Assembly: GCA_013115135.1 (NCBI GenBank)
Contig: JABANP010000211.1
Coordinates: 1 to 64,000, forward strand
DNA from: Perkinsus olseni
Taxonomy: Eukaryota > Perkinsozoa > Perkinsida > Perkinsidae
Direction: 5' to 3'
Length of the DNA stretch: 64,000 nucleotides
Made by a program: the position numbers and the translations under genes. The notes beneath the pieces are model-generated. The model searched no databases, was not told the origin of the DNA, and was given only the letters and a program-made list of their open reading frames with translations. Shown piece by piece: positions 42,901 to 56,724 of this stretch. Every line of letters begins with the position of its first letter. The first letter of the stretch is position 1.

Positions 42901-45900
42901 CCACGACGAGCACAACTACTACGACCACGACGACCACAACTACTACGACCACGACGACCACAACTACTACAACCACGACGACCACAACTACTACGACCAC
43001 GACGACCACAACTACGACGACCACGACGACCACAACTACTACGACCACAACTACTACGACCACGACGACCACAACTACTACGACCACGACCACGACGACC
43101 ACTACGACCACGACGACCACAACTACTACGACCACGACGACCACGACTACTACGACCACGACGACCACAACTACTACGACCACGACTACTACGACCACGA
43201 CGACCACAACTACGTGACGACCACGACGACCACGACCACAACTACTACGACGACCACGACCACAACTACTACGACCACGACGACCACGACTACTACGACC
43301 ACAACTACTACGACCACGACGACCACAACTACTACGACCACGACGACCACGACTACTACGACCACGACGACCACAACTACTACGACTACGACGACCACGA
43401 CTACGACTACGACGACCACAACTACTACAACCATGACGACCACAACTACTACGACCACGACGACCACAACTACTACGACCACGACGACCACGACTACTAC
43501 GACCACGACGACCACAACTACGACGACCACGACCACGACCACGACGACCACGACTACTACGACCACGACGACCACGACGACCACGACTACTACGACCACG
43601 ACGACCACAACTACGGACGACCACGACGACCACAACTACGACGACCACGACGACTACAACCACGACGACCACGACGACTACAACCACGACGACCACGACG
43701 ACCACGACTACTACGACCACGACGACCACGACTACTACGACCACGACCACGACGACCACGACGACCACGACTACTACGACCACGACGACCACGACGACCA
43801 CGACTACTACGACCACGACCACGACGACCACGACTACTACGACCACGACCACGACGACCACAACTACTACAACTACTACGACCACGACCACGACCACGAC
43901 CACGACGACCACGACCACGTGACGACCACAACTACTACGACCACGACGACCACAACTACTACAACCACTACGACCACGACCACACGACTCACGACCACGA
44001 CGACCACTAACTACTACGACCACTACGACCACAACTACTACGACCACGACGACCACAACTACTACGACCACGACGACCACAACTACTACGACCACGACGA
44101 CCACAACTACTACGACCACTACGACCACAACTACTACGACCACGACTACTACGACTACTACGACCACGACGACCACAACTACTACGACCACTACGACCAC
44201 AACTACGACGACCACGACGACCACAACTACGACGACCACGACGACCACAACCACGACGACCACGACCACGACTACTACAACCACGACGACCACAACTACT
44301 ACGACCACAACTACTACGACCACGACGACCACGACGACCACGACGACCACAACTACTACGACCACGACGACCACAACTACTACGACCACAACTACTACGA
44401 CCACTACGACCACAACCACGACGACCACGACTACTACAACTACTACGACCACGACGACCACAACCACGACGACCACAACTACTACGACCACGACGACCAC
44501 TAACTACGACGACCACGACGACCACAACCACGACGACCACGACCACGACTACTACGACCACGACGACCACAACTACTACGACCACGACTACTACAACCAC
44601 GACGACCACGACGACCACAACTACTACGACCACAACCACTACGACCACGACTACTACGACCACGACGACCACTACTACGACGACCACAACTACTACGACC
44701 ACTACGACCACGACGACCACAACCACGACGACCACAACTACTACGACCACGACGACCACAACCACGACGACCACGACGACCACAACTACTACGACCAGAC
44801 GACCACGACTACTACGACCACGACGACCACGACGACCACGACTACTACAACTACTACGACCACGACGACCACAACTACGACGACCACAACCACTACGACC
44901 ACGACGACCACAACTACTACAACCACGACGACCACGACCACGACTACTACGACCACGACGACCATAACTACTACGACCACGACTACTACGACCACGACGA
45001 CCACGACTACTACGACCACGACCACGACCACGACTACTACGACCACGACGACCACGACGACCACGACGACCACAACTACTACGACCACGACGACCACAAC
45101 CACGACGACCACGACCACGACGACTACTACGGACCACGACGACCACGACCACGACGACTACTACGACCACGACGACCACGACTACTACGACCACGACCAC
45201 GACCAGACGACCACAACTACTACGACCACGACGACCACAACCACTACGACCACGACGACCACAACTACTACGACCACTACGACCACAACTACTACGACCA
45301 CGACGACCACAACTACTACGACCACTATGACCACAACTACTACGACCACGACTACTACGACCACGACGACCACTAACTACTACGACCACAACTACTACGA
45401 CCACGACGACCACAACTACTACGACCACGACGACCACAACTACTACGACTACTACGACCACGACGACCACGACTACGACTACGACGACCACAACTACTAC
45501 GACCACGACGACCACAACTACTACGACCACGACGACCACAACTACTACGACCACGACGACCACGACTACTACGACCACGACGACCACAACTACGACGACC
45601 ACGACCACGACGACCACGACGACCACGACTACTACGACCACGACGACCACGACTACTACGACCACGACGACCACAACTACGACGACCACGACGACCACAA
45701 CTACGACGACCACGACGACCACACAACCACGACGACCACGACGACCACAACCACGACGACCACGACGACCACGACTACTACGACCACGACGACCACGACT
45801 ACTACGACCACGACCACGACGACCACGACGACCACGACTACTACGACCACGACGACCACGACGACCACGACTACTACGACCACGACCACGACGACCACGA

Positions 45901-48900
45901 CTACTACGACCACGACCACGACGACCACAACTACTACAACCACACGACCACGACCACGACCACGACGACCACGACCACGACGACCACGACCACGACGACC
46001 ACAACCACTACGTGACCACGACGACCACAACTACTACGACTACTACGACCACGACCACGACCACGACGACCACAACTACTACGACCACGACGACCACAAC
46101 TACTACGACCACGACTACTACGACTACTACGACCACGACGACCACAACTACTACGACCACAACTACTACGACCACTACGACCACAACTACTACGACCACG
46201 ACGACCACAACTACGACGACCACTACGACCACAACTACTACGACCACGACGACCACAACCACGACGACCACGACGACCACGACTACTACAACCACGACGA
46301 CCACAACTACTACGACCACAACTACTACAACCACGACGACCACGACGACCACAACTACTACGACCACGACGACCACGACGACCACAACTACTACGACCAC
46401 TACGACCACAACTACGACGACCACGACTACTACAACTACTACGACCACGACGACCACAACTACGACGACCACAACTACTACGACCACTACGACCACAACT
46501 ACGACGACCACGACGACTACAACCACGACGACCACGACCACGACTACTACAACCACGACGACCACAACTACTACGACCACAACTACTACAACCACGACGA
46601 CCACGACGACCACGACTACTACGACCACGACGACCACGACCACGACGACCACGACTACTACGACCACGACGACCACAACTACTACGACCACGACGACCAC
46701 GACGACCACAACCACGACGACCACGACGACCACAACCACGACGACCACGACGACCACGACGACTACAACCACGACGACCACGACGACCACAACTACTACG
46801 ACCACGACGACCACGACTACTACGACCACGACTACTACGACCACGACGACCACGACCACGACGACCACGACGACCACGACTACTACGACCCTACTGACGA
46901 CCACGACGACCACGACTACTACGACCACGACGACCACAACTACGTGACCACAACTACTACGACCACGACGACCACAACTACGACGACCACAACTACTACG
47001 ACCACTACGACCACAACTACGACGACCACGACTACTACAACTACTACGACTACGACGACCACAACTACGACGACCACAACTACTACGACCACTACGACCA
47101 CAACTACGACTACTACTACGACGACCACAACTACTACGACCACGACTACTACGACCACGACGACCACAACTACGACGACCACAACTACTACGACCACAAC
47201 TACGACGACCACAACTACTACGACCACGACGACCACAACTACGTGACCACGACGACCACGACTACTACGACCACGACGACCACAACCACGACGACCACGA
47301 CCACGACGACTACTACGACCACGGACGACCACAACCACGACGACTACTACGACCACGACGACCACGACTACTACGACCACGACGACCACGACTACTACGA
47401 CCACGACGACCACGACTACTACGACCACGACGACCACGACTACGACGACCACGACGACTAACTACTACAACCACGACGACCACGACCACGACGACCACGA
47501 CCACGACGACCACAACCACGACAACCACAACTACTACGACCACAACTACTACAACCACGACGACCACAACTACTACGACCACAACTACTACGACCACAAC
47601 TACTACGACCACAACTACTACGACCACGACTACTACGACCACGACGACCACAACTACGACGACCACGACGACCACAACTACGACGACCACGACGACCACA
47701 ACTACGACGACCACGACGACCACAACTACTACGACCACGACTACTACGACCACGAGCACGACGACCACGACTACTACGACCACGACTACTACGACCACGA
47801 CCACTACGACCACGACGACCACAACCACGACGACCACGACCACGACTACTACAACCACGACGACCACGACTACTACGACCACGACGACCACGACTACTAC
47901 GACCACGACTACTACGACCACGACTACTACGACCACGACTACTACGACCACGACCACTACGACCACGACGACCACAACTACTACAACCACGACGACTACA
48001 ACTACTACGACCACGACTACGACTACTACGACCACGACTACTACGACCACAACTACTACGACCACAACTACTACGACCACGACGACCACAACCACTACGA
48101 CCACAACTACGACGACCACAACTACTACGACCACGACGACCACAACTACTACGACCACGACTACGACGACCACAACTACTACGACCACGACGACCACGAC
48201 TACTACGACCACGACCACGACGACCACGACTACTACGACCACGACGACTACGACCACGACGACCACAACTACTACGACTACTACGACCACGACGACCACA
48301 ACTACTACGACCACGACGACCACGACTACGACGACCACAACTACTACAACCACGACGACCACAACCACGACGACCACGACGACCACGACCACAACTACTA
48401 CGACCACGACGACCACAACTACTACGACCACGACGACCACGACTACTACGACCACAACTACTACGACCACGACGACCACAACTACTACGACCACGACGAC
48501 CACAACTACTACGACCACGACGACCACGACCACGACTACCACAACTACTACGACCACGACGACCACAACCACTACGACCACAACTACTACGACCACGACG
48601 ACCACAACTACGACCACTACGACCACAACCACGACGACCACGACCACGACTACTACGACCACGACGACCACAACTACTACGACCACGACGACCACAACTA
48701 CTACTACTACCACAACTACTACGACCACGACTACTACGACCACGACGACCACCACTACTACAACCACGACGACCACTACAACCACGACGACCACGACCAC
48801 GACCACGACTACTACAACTACGACCACGACGACCACAACTACGACGACCACGACCACGACCACAACTACTACAACTACGACGACCACGACCACGACCACA

Positions 48901-51833
48901 ACTACTACAACTACGACGACCACGACCACGACCACGACTACTACAACTACGACGACCACGACCACGACTACTACAACTACGACGACCACGACCACGACTA
49001 CTACAACCATGACGACCACAACTACTACGACCACGACGACCACAACTACTACGACCACGACGACCACAACTACTACGACTACTACGACCACGACGACCAC
49101 AACTACTACGCAGACCACAACTACTACGACGACCACAACTACTACGACCACGACGACCACAACTACTACAACTACGACGACCACGACCACGACGACCACA
49201 ACTACGACGACCACGACCACGACCACGACTACTACAACCACGACGACCACAACTACTACGACCACGACTACTACGACCACAACTACTACGACCACAACCA
49301 CTACGACCACGACTACTACGGACCACGACGACCACAACCACTACGACCACGACGACCACAACTACTACGACCACGACGACCACAACTACTACGACCACGA
49401 CGACCACAACTACTACGACCACGACGACCACGACGACCACAACAACGACGACCACGACGACCACAACCACGACGACCACGACCACGACGACCACGAACTA
49501 CGACCACGACGACCACAACTACTACGACTACGACGACCACAACTACTACGACCACGACTACTACGACCACGACGACCACAACCACTACGACCACGACCAC
49601 GACCACGACGACCACAACTACTACGACCACGACGACCACAACTACTACGACTACGACGACCACAACTACTACGACTACGACTACTACGACCACGACGACC
49701 ACAACTACTACGACCACAACTACTACGACCACGACGACCACGACTACTACGACCACGATGACCACAACTACTACGACCACGACGACCACAACTACTACGA
49801 CCACGACGACCACGACCCCCACGACCACAACTACTACGACCACGACGACCACAACTACTACGACCACGACGACCACGACTTCTACGACCACAACTACTAC
49901 GGCCACGACGACCACAACTCACGACCACTACTACTACGGCCACGACGACCACAACTACTACGACCACGACGACCACAACTACTACGACCACGACGACCAC
50001 AACTACTACGACTACTACGACCACAACTACTACGACCACAACTACCACGACCACGACTACTACGACTACGACGACCACAACTACTACGACTACTACGACC
50101 ACAACTACTACGACCACAACTACTACAACCACGACGACCACAACCACTACGACCACGACGACCACGACCACAACTACTACAACCACGACGACCACAACTA
50201 CTACGACCACGACGACCACAACTACTACGACCACGACGACCACAACTACTACGACTACTACGACCACAACTACTACGACCACAACTACTACGACCACGAC
50301 GACCACAACTACTACGACCACGACGACCACGACTACTACGACCACGACGACCACGACTTCTACGACCACAACTACTACGACCACGACGACCACAACTACT
50401 ACGACCACGACGACCACTACAACTACTACGACCACGACGACCACAACTACTACAACTACGACGACCACGACCACGACTACTACAACTACGACGACCACGA
50501 CCACGACTACTACAACTACGACGACCACGACCACGACTACTACAACTACGACCACGACCACGACCACGACTACTACAACTACGACGACCACGACCACGAC
50601 CACAACTACTACAACTACGACGACCACGACCACGACTACTACAACTACGACGACCACGACCACGACTACTACAACTACGACGACCACAACTACTACGACC
50701 ACGACGACCACAACTACTACGACCACGACGACCACAACTACTACGACCACGACGACCACAACTACTACGACTACGACGACCACAACTACTACGACTACGA
50801 CGACCACAACCACGACGACCACGACCACGACGACCACAACCACGACGACCACAACTACTACGACCACGACGACCACAACTACTACGACTACGACGACCAC
50901 AACTACGACTACGACTACTACGACCACGACGACCACAACTACTACGACCACAACTACTACGACCACGACCACAACTACTACGACCACGACGACCACAACT
51001 ACGACGACCACGACGACCACGACCACGACCACGACTACTACAACTACGACGACCACGACCACGAACACGACTACTACAACTACGACGACCACGACCACAA
51101 CTACTACAACTACGACGACCACGACCACGACTACTACAACTACGACGACCACGACCACGACTACTACAACTACGACGACCACTACGACCACGACCACGAC
51201 GACCACAACTACTACGACCACGACGACCACAACTACTACGACCACGACGACCACAACCACTACGACCACGACCACGACGACCACAACCACTACGACCACG
51301 ACCACGACGACCACAACTACTACGACCACGACGACCACAACTACTACGACCACGACGACCACAACTACTACGACCACGACGACCACAACTACTACGACTA
51401 CTACGACCACAACTACTACGACCACAACTACTACGACCACGACGACCACGACTACTACGACCACGACGACCACGACTACTACGACCACAACTACTACGAC
51501 CACGACGACCACTACGACTACGACCACGACGACCACTACTACTACGACCACGACCACGACGACCACAACTACTACGACTACGACGACCACTACGACTACG
51601 ACCACGACGACCACAACTACTACGACCACGACGACCACTACGACTACGACCACGACGACCACAACTACTACGACCACGACGACCACAACCACGACGACCA
51701 CGACGATCACAACTACTACGACCACGACGACCACTACGACTACAACCACGACGACCACGACTACTACGACCACGACGACCACGACTACTACAACCACGGC
51801 GACTACTTCGACTACAACCACGGCGACTACTCG
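39766..51833 (+). repeat. ACN-codon array with many frame-breaking indels
   Basis: This is 12 kb of the same triplet array type. At least 30 small indels change the frame, so Thr, Asp/His/Tyr and other readings alternate. Recurrent classes: TG inserted between ACG and ACC (ten sites), T inserted to give CACTAACTAC (about nine sites), G inserted to give CACGGACG (about six sites). The flanking arrays and those of gene 1 lack them. Either this part has decayed or the consensus is unpolished because short reads cannot be placed here. No other gene is visible within it. Confidence 0.75.
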
Positions 51834-53774
51834 ACTACAACCCCGACGACCACAACTACTACGACCACGTCGACCACTACGACTACGACCACGACGACCA
51901 CAACTACTACGACCACGACGACCACTACGACTACAACCACGACGACCACGACTACTACGACTACTACGACCACGGCGACTACAACCACGGCGACTACAAC
52001 CACGACTACTACAACCACGGTGACTACTTCGACTACAACCACGACGACCACGACTACTACAACCACGGCGACTACTTCGACTACAACCACGACGACCACG
52101 ACTACTACAACCACGGCGACTACTTCGACTACAACCACGACGACCACGACTACTACAACCACGACCACCACAACTACTACGACCACTACATTAAACACCA
52201 CATCAGCCACTACGACAGCCACTACGACAACCACTACATCAACCACCGCCACTGCACGTTCTACGACATCTACAACCACCGCGAATACCACTGCTTCGAC
52301 GATCACTACAGCGGCTGATTGCAAGGACGCGGACGAGTTCTGTGCCTCTATATCTCCGCACTCTTTCTGTATGACTTATAAGCTCCCAAATGTATGCCAT
52401 GGTACTGATGTTCCGTGCAGCTGCGATGGAAAGTCGACCACGTCAACCGAGAGGTCCACGACCACCACTACCACTCCGAGTACGACCACTGTTGCTTCAA
52501 CTGTGACCAGCAGTACCTCAACTGTTTCTACACAGCCGTCAACGGTAACATCGACTACTACTATAAGCGCTGCTTCTACTACAACGTCTACGACCGTAAC
52601 AACAACAACAACAACTTCCTCGACTACTATGATCACCACCTCGACTAGTACCACTTCTACCACGGAGTCTTCAACAGCCTCTACTACAGCAAGTACTCCA
52701 AGTGATTGCGAGGAAGCGGACGAGTTCTGTGCCTCTATATCTCCGAACTCTTTCTGTATGACATATAAGCTCCCGCATGTATGTCATGGTACTGATGTTC
52801 CGTGCAGCTGCGATAAACAGCCGACGACGTTGACAGATGGCACCACAACCACTACTACCACATCCACGATAAGTACAACATCAACTGTCGCTACTAGTAC
52901 TGGTACTGTTGCTTCTACCACAACATCGACTACTAGAGAAGCTACTACCTCAATATCGACTACTACAATTGCGACGTCCTCGACTACATTAACCTCTACG
53001 AGCTCTGCTGCCGAAGTTACTACCACGACTCCCACTTCAACCTCCACGAGCTCGGCCGCGGTAACTACTACCACCGAAACTGCTACAACTTCTGCTTCAA
53101 CAACCTCCACTAGACCGCCATCAACTACTACATCTGGTGTTCCTGATTGCGCTGAGGCTGATGCTTACTGCGATTCCATTATCCCTGGCTCGTATTGTAA
53201 GTACTGGAGCAACCCTAGTACTTGCCAAAGCGACCGGCGCCTTAGTGAACACAGTGGCATTCGTCAGCTCACTGACAATATACCTTGTTTCTGTGGCCAG
53301 TCGACAACAACCTCCGCTGCCTCTACCACGACACCGACTAATGCTGTCAGCAGCAGTGCCGCTTCCACCGATGGTCCTGTCACCAGCACGACGTCGACCA
53401 CTAATGCTGCAACAATATTCTCTACTACTTCTACAACCGCCACAAGCTCTGCTGCAGAAGCTACTACCACGACCTCAGCATCAATCTCTACGACCTCTGC
53501 TGCAGAAGAAACCACGACTACGAGTGCTACAACTGCCGCCATAACAACTGCCACTAGTCCACCATCAACAACGAACTCTGGTATCCCTGATTGTACTGAG
53601 GCTGATGCTTACTGTAATTCGATTATTCCCGGTTCATACTGTAAGTACTGGCAGAATCCCAGTACTTGTCAAAGTGACCGCCGTTTGAATGCGAGAAGTA
53701 ATGCCCGTCAACTCACTGACAACATACGATGTGTTTGTGGTGAGTCTACTACTAGCACAATTAATGCCGACTAG
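51834..53774 (+). CDS. mucin-like secreted protein 2, C-terminal part with four six-Cys domains
   Basis: The Thr frame is open from about 51831 to TAG 53772-53774. Thr/Ser/Ala-rich spacers separate four cysteine domains at 52317-52423, 52704-52811, 53142-53294 and 53586-53738. The first two have spacing C-x6-C-x8-C-x8-C-x6-C-x-C and share MTYKLP and HGTDVPCSC. The last two have the longer C-x20-C-type spacing, CKYW and SDRRL, like the single domain ending gene 1. The spacers are less repetitive and use varied codons, which suggests selection on the protein. The product ends INAD. It presumably forms one protein with the start at 35350 if the central indels are not real. Confidence 0.75.
   Translation, partial: TTTPTTTTTTTTSTTTTTTTTTTTTTTTTTTTTTTTTTTTTTTTTTTATTTTATTTTTTTTTVTTSTTTTTTTTTTTTATTSTTTTTTTTTTTTATTSTTTTTTTTTTTTTTTTTTTTTLNTTSATTTATTTTTTSTTATARSTTSTTTANTTASTITTAADCKDADEFCASISPHSFCMTYKLPNVCHGTDVPCSCDGKSTTSTERSTTTTTTPSTTTVASTVTSSTSTVSTQPSTVTSTTTISAASTTTSTTVTTTTTTSSTTMITTSTSTTSTTESSTASTTASTPSDCEEADEFCASISPNSFCMTYKLPHVCHGTDVPCSCDKQPTTLTDGTTTTTTTSTISTTSTVATSTGTVASTTTSTTREATTSISTTTIATSSTTLTSTSSAAEVTTTTPTSTSTSSAAVTTTTETATTSASTTSTRPPSTTTSGVPDCAEADAYCDSIIPGSYCKYWSNPSTCQSDRRLSEHSGIRQLTDNIPCFCGQSTTTSAASTTTPTNAVSSSAASTDGPVTSTTSTTNAATIFSTTSTTATSSAAEATTTTSASISTTSAAEETTTTSATTAAITTATSPPSTTNSGIPDCTEADAYCNSIIPGSYCKYWQNPSTCQSDRRLNARSNARQLTDNIRCVCGESTTSTINAD
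52317..52423 (+). other. six-cysteine domain, short type, copy 1
   Basis: DCKDADEFC, then ASISPHSFC, MTYKLPNVC and VPCSC. The short loop has six residues between the fourth and fifth Cys. Confidence 0.75.
52704..52811 (+). other. six-cysteine domain, short type, copy 2
   Basis: DCEEADEFC, then ASISPNSFC, MTYKLPHVC and VPCSC. It is nearly identical to copy 1, so this is a recent tandem duplication. Confidence 0.75.
53142..53294 (+). other. six-cysteine domain, long type, copy 3
   Basis: PDCAEADAYC, then DSIIPGSYC, KYWSNPSTC, a 20-residue loop with SDRRL, and PCFC. It is closest to the domain ending gene 1. Confidence 0.75.
53586..53738 (+). other. six-cysteine domain, long type, copy 4
   Basis: PDCTEADAYC, then NSIIPGSYC, KYWQNPSTC, a 20-residue loop with SDRRL, and RCVC. 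This is the terminal domain of the protein. Confidence 0.75.
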
Positions 53775-54895
53775 ATTCTGCGTCAGAATCAGCTTTCTCC
53801 TTCCAAGTACCCTTTTTGAATCAACTCTTGACTGAACTTTAATTGTGACGAAGTATACTAGATTGATAGTTTGACAAATTCTTATTTCCTACGTTGACTT
53901 GTCTGTGTTGGGTTCGGAGTTCCGGGAGTAACTAGCCAATAAAAATTCGTTGAGTTTCTTTTAGTTCTTGGAGCTTATCTTCGTCTCAGTTGTGATGACC
54001 GAAACCTTTTTTGAGCTTTCAGAGGTATTGGGTTCCTCTTTTCTGCGGCTGACTGCCTCACCATTGATGTTCTTCAAGGAGATCTTCAATAGGAGCGATC
54101 TATACTTACGCGCTCGAGTATATCGTTAAAGACTATCAAGGCATCGCCTAGAAGCTGCTGTTCGGAGCTGTCTTACTGTCGCTCTTCTATCTCCAGTGAC
54201 GGTTCTGTTGTTCGGACCAGAGTGCTGTCACGGTTGACCAACACAAAATCCGTTCCCTTATCTCGTGAGACAGTAGATATTTAGTTTACAGCGAAAACAA
54301 CATTAAGGAAGAGTAGCAACAGCTGACTTGTGGGTATCGGGTTACTGCCAACGGATTCCCTCAGCAGAAGAAGCGCCACAATCATCTACAGAACTGATTG
54401 CTCGGAGACACGGATGATCATCATAACGCGATAATCGCCGTTTCTCTTCTGTCAGTCGTCACGAGAGTGCCACTTGAGACTCCGCGACGAGGCTGGCTGG
54501 TCTCCGCCGCGGGGCTCTCTGTTGCCGAGCTGTCATCAGTGTCCGGGTCGTCAGGTCGAGAGAGGCTTGTGACGGTATTAAGATCCTCCCCACTAGTGGC
54601 TCGTGCTGATGCGGCTAGGAGAGCTCGCCCATCGTCGGCCCTGGCACTGGAGGTTGCGTGATGGAGTGCGTCAGGTCTTATCATTCTACCTAACGTGAAG
54701 ACAGAACTCGTACCACCAGAAGCGCGATAGAGTCCTTGGTCTACTCACCCAAGTACTCGGCCTTTACAGCTTTCTCGTCCAGTTCGTGATCTGAGGTAGC
54801 CGGGATGGTCTCAGATTTCGGCCATTTCTGACTCATCTCCGCCCTACCAAAGTGTCAAGTTCCACCCTCAGCGATGAAGTTCCCCGGCCCCCATA
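53775..54895. other. intergenic region
   Basis: No gene is recognised. Two overlapping 87-codon frames on opposite strands near 54400-54680 lack motifs. The minus-strand RING gene ends at 54896. Confidence 0.5.
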
Positions 54896-55770
54896 TTAGT
54901 ACAGCATTGTGAACTCTTCCCGACAAATGTAGCAAGACTTTCCTGCGAGTACAAGATCCTTGGCACATCCCTGACAAAGGCCACCATGTCCACACGGTAG
55001 TAGTATCTGAGGAAAGAGTATAGAAATAGTTTCATGCGACGTAGAGGTGAGAGCTTCGTTACGATGGTTGCAGGATTCTCCATGCATATTTTACAAGTCC
55101 CGTCGTCGTCATCTACAGCCAGATCAGACAGCTCCAAGGAACCATGCTGGCCAGGGGCCTGAGCCGGACATATTGGGCGGAGTGGGGACGACCGCTGGTA
55201 TTACATTCTGAACTTTCCCACTGGTATTAACTTTAAAGAACGTCGAAGTGACTCTGAAATGACGATCACTCTGCTCCGCTTCCGCCCAAGATCGCCACGG
55301 GTGAAGCTTTTATAACCTCTTAATTTCGAACGTTTGCGATTTCGCGCGTTCCATGGCCTTGAGACGGTCCTGGTTCCGAGTCACATCGTCAGGGGTTTCT
55401 CGCGTTTCCTGGAAACAGCTCAGTGGTGAAATCGTCATGAGTAGAACTATTGGTATTACCTCCAACCTCTCAGTGGCGTTAGGATCATATAAAGTGGATT
55501 CAATGTCCCCCTCAGGGATTATCGGATTGCTATGATGATCAGTCTGACGTCGATCGCGGTGACCCGTATCCAAATCAGGGAACGCTCGAGCCACGCAATC
55601 TCGGCAAACGAAATACTGTGCATTGGGCATCAGCTCTGGAGGCACTCGCCTGAACCACAGCGTTAAGAATATTCAAACTCTCTTATCCCCATTACCGGCT
55701 TCTGCCACAGACTTGACAATTGACCCGATCTGTTGAGGAGGCGCACGCACTCGATGTTACCTCCTTGAAC
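54896..55770 (-). CDS. RING-finger protein, spliced (partial model)
   Basis: The C-terminal RING is split by a 56-nt GT-AG intron (55007-55062). The upstream exon gives CKICMENPATI and the downstream exon ILLPCGHGGLC, QGCAKDL, SCYICREEF, ending TMLY at TAA 54896-54898, a complete C3HC4 pattern. A second GT-AG intron of 46 nt (55650-55695) joins NCQVCGRSR to RVPPELMPNAQYFVCRDC in frame, giving a CxxC...CxxC zinc site in the N-terminal part. The join between about 55310 and 55180 is not resolved; an acceptor near 55178 is possible. The true start is not seen, and 55770 is only an approximate left-over limit. Likely role: E3 ubiquitin ligase. Confidence 0.65.
55007..55062 (-). other. 56-nt GT-AG intron within the RING coding sequence
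   Basis: The minus strand reads ACCATC, GTAACG...TTTCCTCAG, ATACTACTACCG. Removal restores the spacing between the first CxxC and CGHGGLC. Unspliced, the frame loses the RING. Confidence 0.75.
55650..55695 (-). other. 46-nt GT-AG intron
   Basis: The minus strand reads AGCCG, GTAATG...GGTTCAG, GCGAGTGCC. Splicing keeps the frame across CQVCG and YFVCRDC. Confidence 0.6.
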
Positions 55771-55949
55771 CAGCGGATCAATGAACTCCAGATATTACCG
55801 CACGTCGTGGTGGTGATGGTGCTATGATTGATAATATAGAAGGAAAATTGTAAATTATATACTATGAAGAAACGACAACAGCTATTACTCAAGCGGTCCC
55901 CATATGGGTCGGTTGTTGCTACCCGCAAGCGACTTCTGTCTACCATCGT

Positions 55950-56724
55950 TCTGATTTACCTCTCAGATCATTGTCCATTGAGTTGCTACACTATGAGCTT
56001 GATCGGCCACCACTGGTGTTCGATACATACTGCTATACCGACACAGTTGCGGCAGTATGTTGAACATCGTTAGTAGTAGCTACCATATTATTCGAACGCT
56101 CCGATGTGGATTTGGTCTTGGTCCACGAACCCTGCATAACGATCGAATTATATTATTAGTACGGAGACCAGCGCAAATGCCTACGACATAGTACCTAACC
56201 ATGCCCCGCTCACACTCCGCAGTTCCTCCTAGCCACGCAATGACTGTACATTGTCAAGATCATAACAGCGATACCAGAACTACGGCATCTATTAAGTGTG
56301 CTCTTCGATCGTTAAGAAATAGAACAGCACACGCTTCAGCATTTACTCGGCAAATTAGTTGTAAGAGTTAGCACAGCGAGCACTCAACTCTTGAGGTTGT
56401 CTAAGCGGCTGCATTTCCCCCAGCCGGCCCAGGTTCGAAGCCCATGGATGTCATTTTTCTCGAGCTGCACTGGTGCGCGTACGTGCACGCTCGCTTGTAC
56501 GTTTGCCTCTCCAGAAGTTGAGCTCCTCCCCATGCCTGCATTCACTCAGGCTCCATGCGGTCCGCTCTATTCTTTAAATTCACACAACGGAGACAATAAC
56601 GACACAGAAACCTCATCATCATGCTGTGTTCTCGCTAGCTTAGCCGTCAGTTAAGAAGCTCAATTGTATTTCGAACGTCGCGTTGACTATTCACTTTCAG
56701 TATTATTTAACAAGTTAAACAACA
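55950..56724. other. intergenic region
   Basis: No gene is recognised. A GGTTCGAAGCC box near 56432 resembles a pol III B-box, with an A-box-like TGTCTAAGCGG about 35 bp upstream, but no cloverleaf folds properly. Confidence 0.4.

Noticed and set aside
11985..53000. CRISPR-like array
   Set aside because: Units are contiguous codon repeats without unique spacers, in a eukaryotic coding context.
11921..53555. Very long minus-strand open frames of poly-Val or Arg/Ser/Gly/Cys
   Set aside because: They are the reverse reading of ACN triplet arrays. They lack starts, domains and flanking homology, while the plus-strand Thr frame has signal peptides and cysteine domains.
56391..56460. tRNA gene on the plus strand
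   Set aside because: It has A-box-like and B-box-like words, but the T-stem and acceptor stem do not pair.
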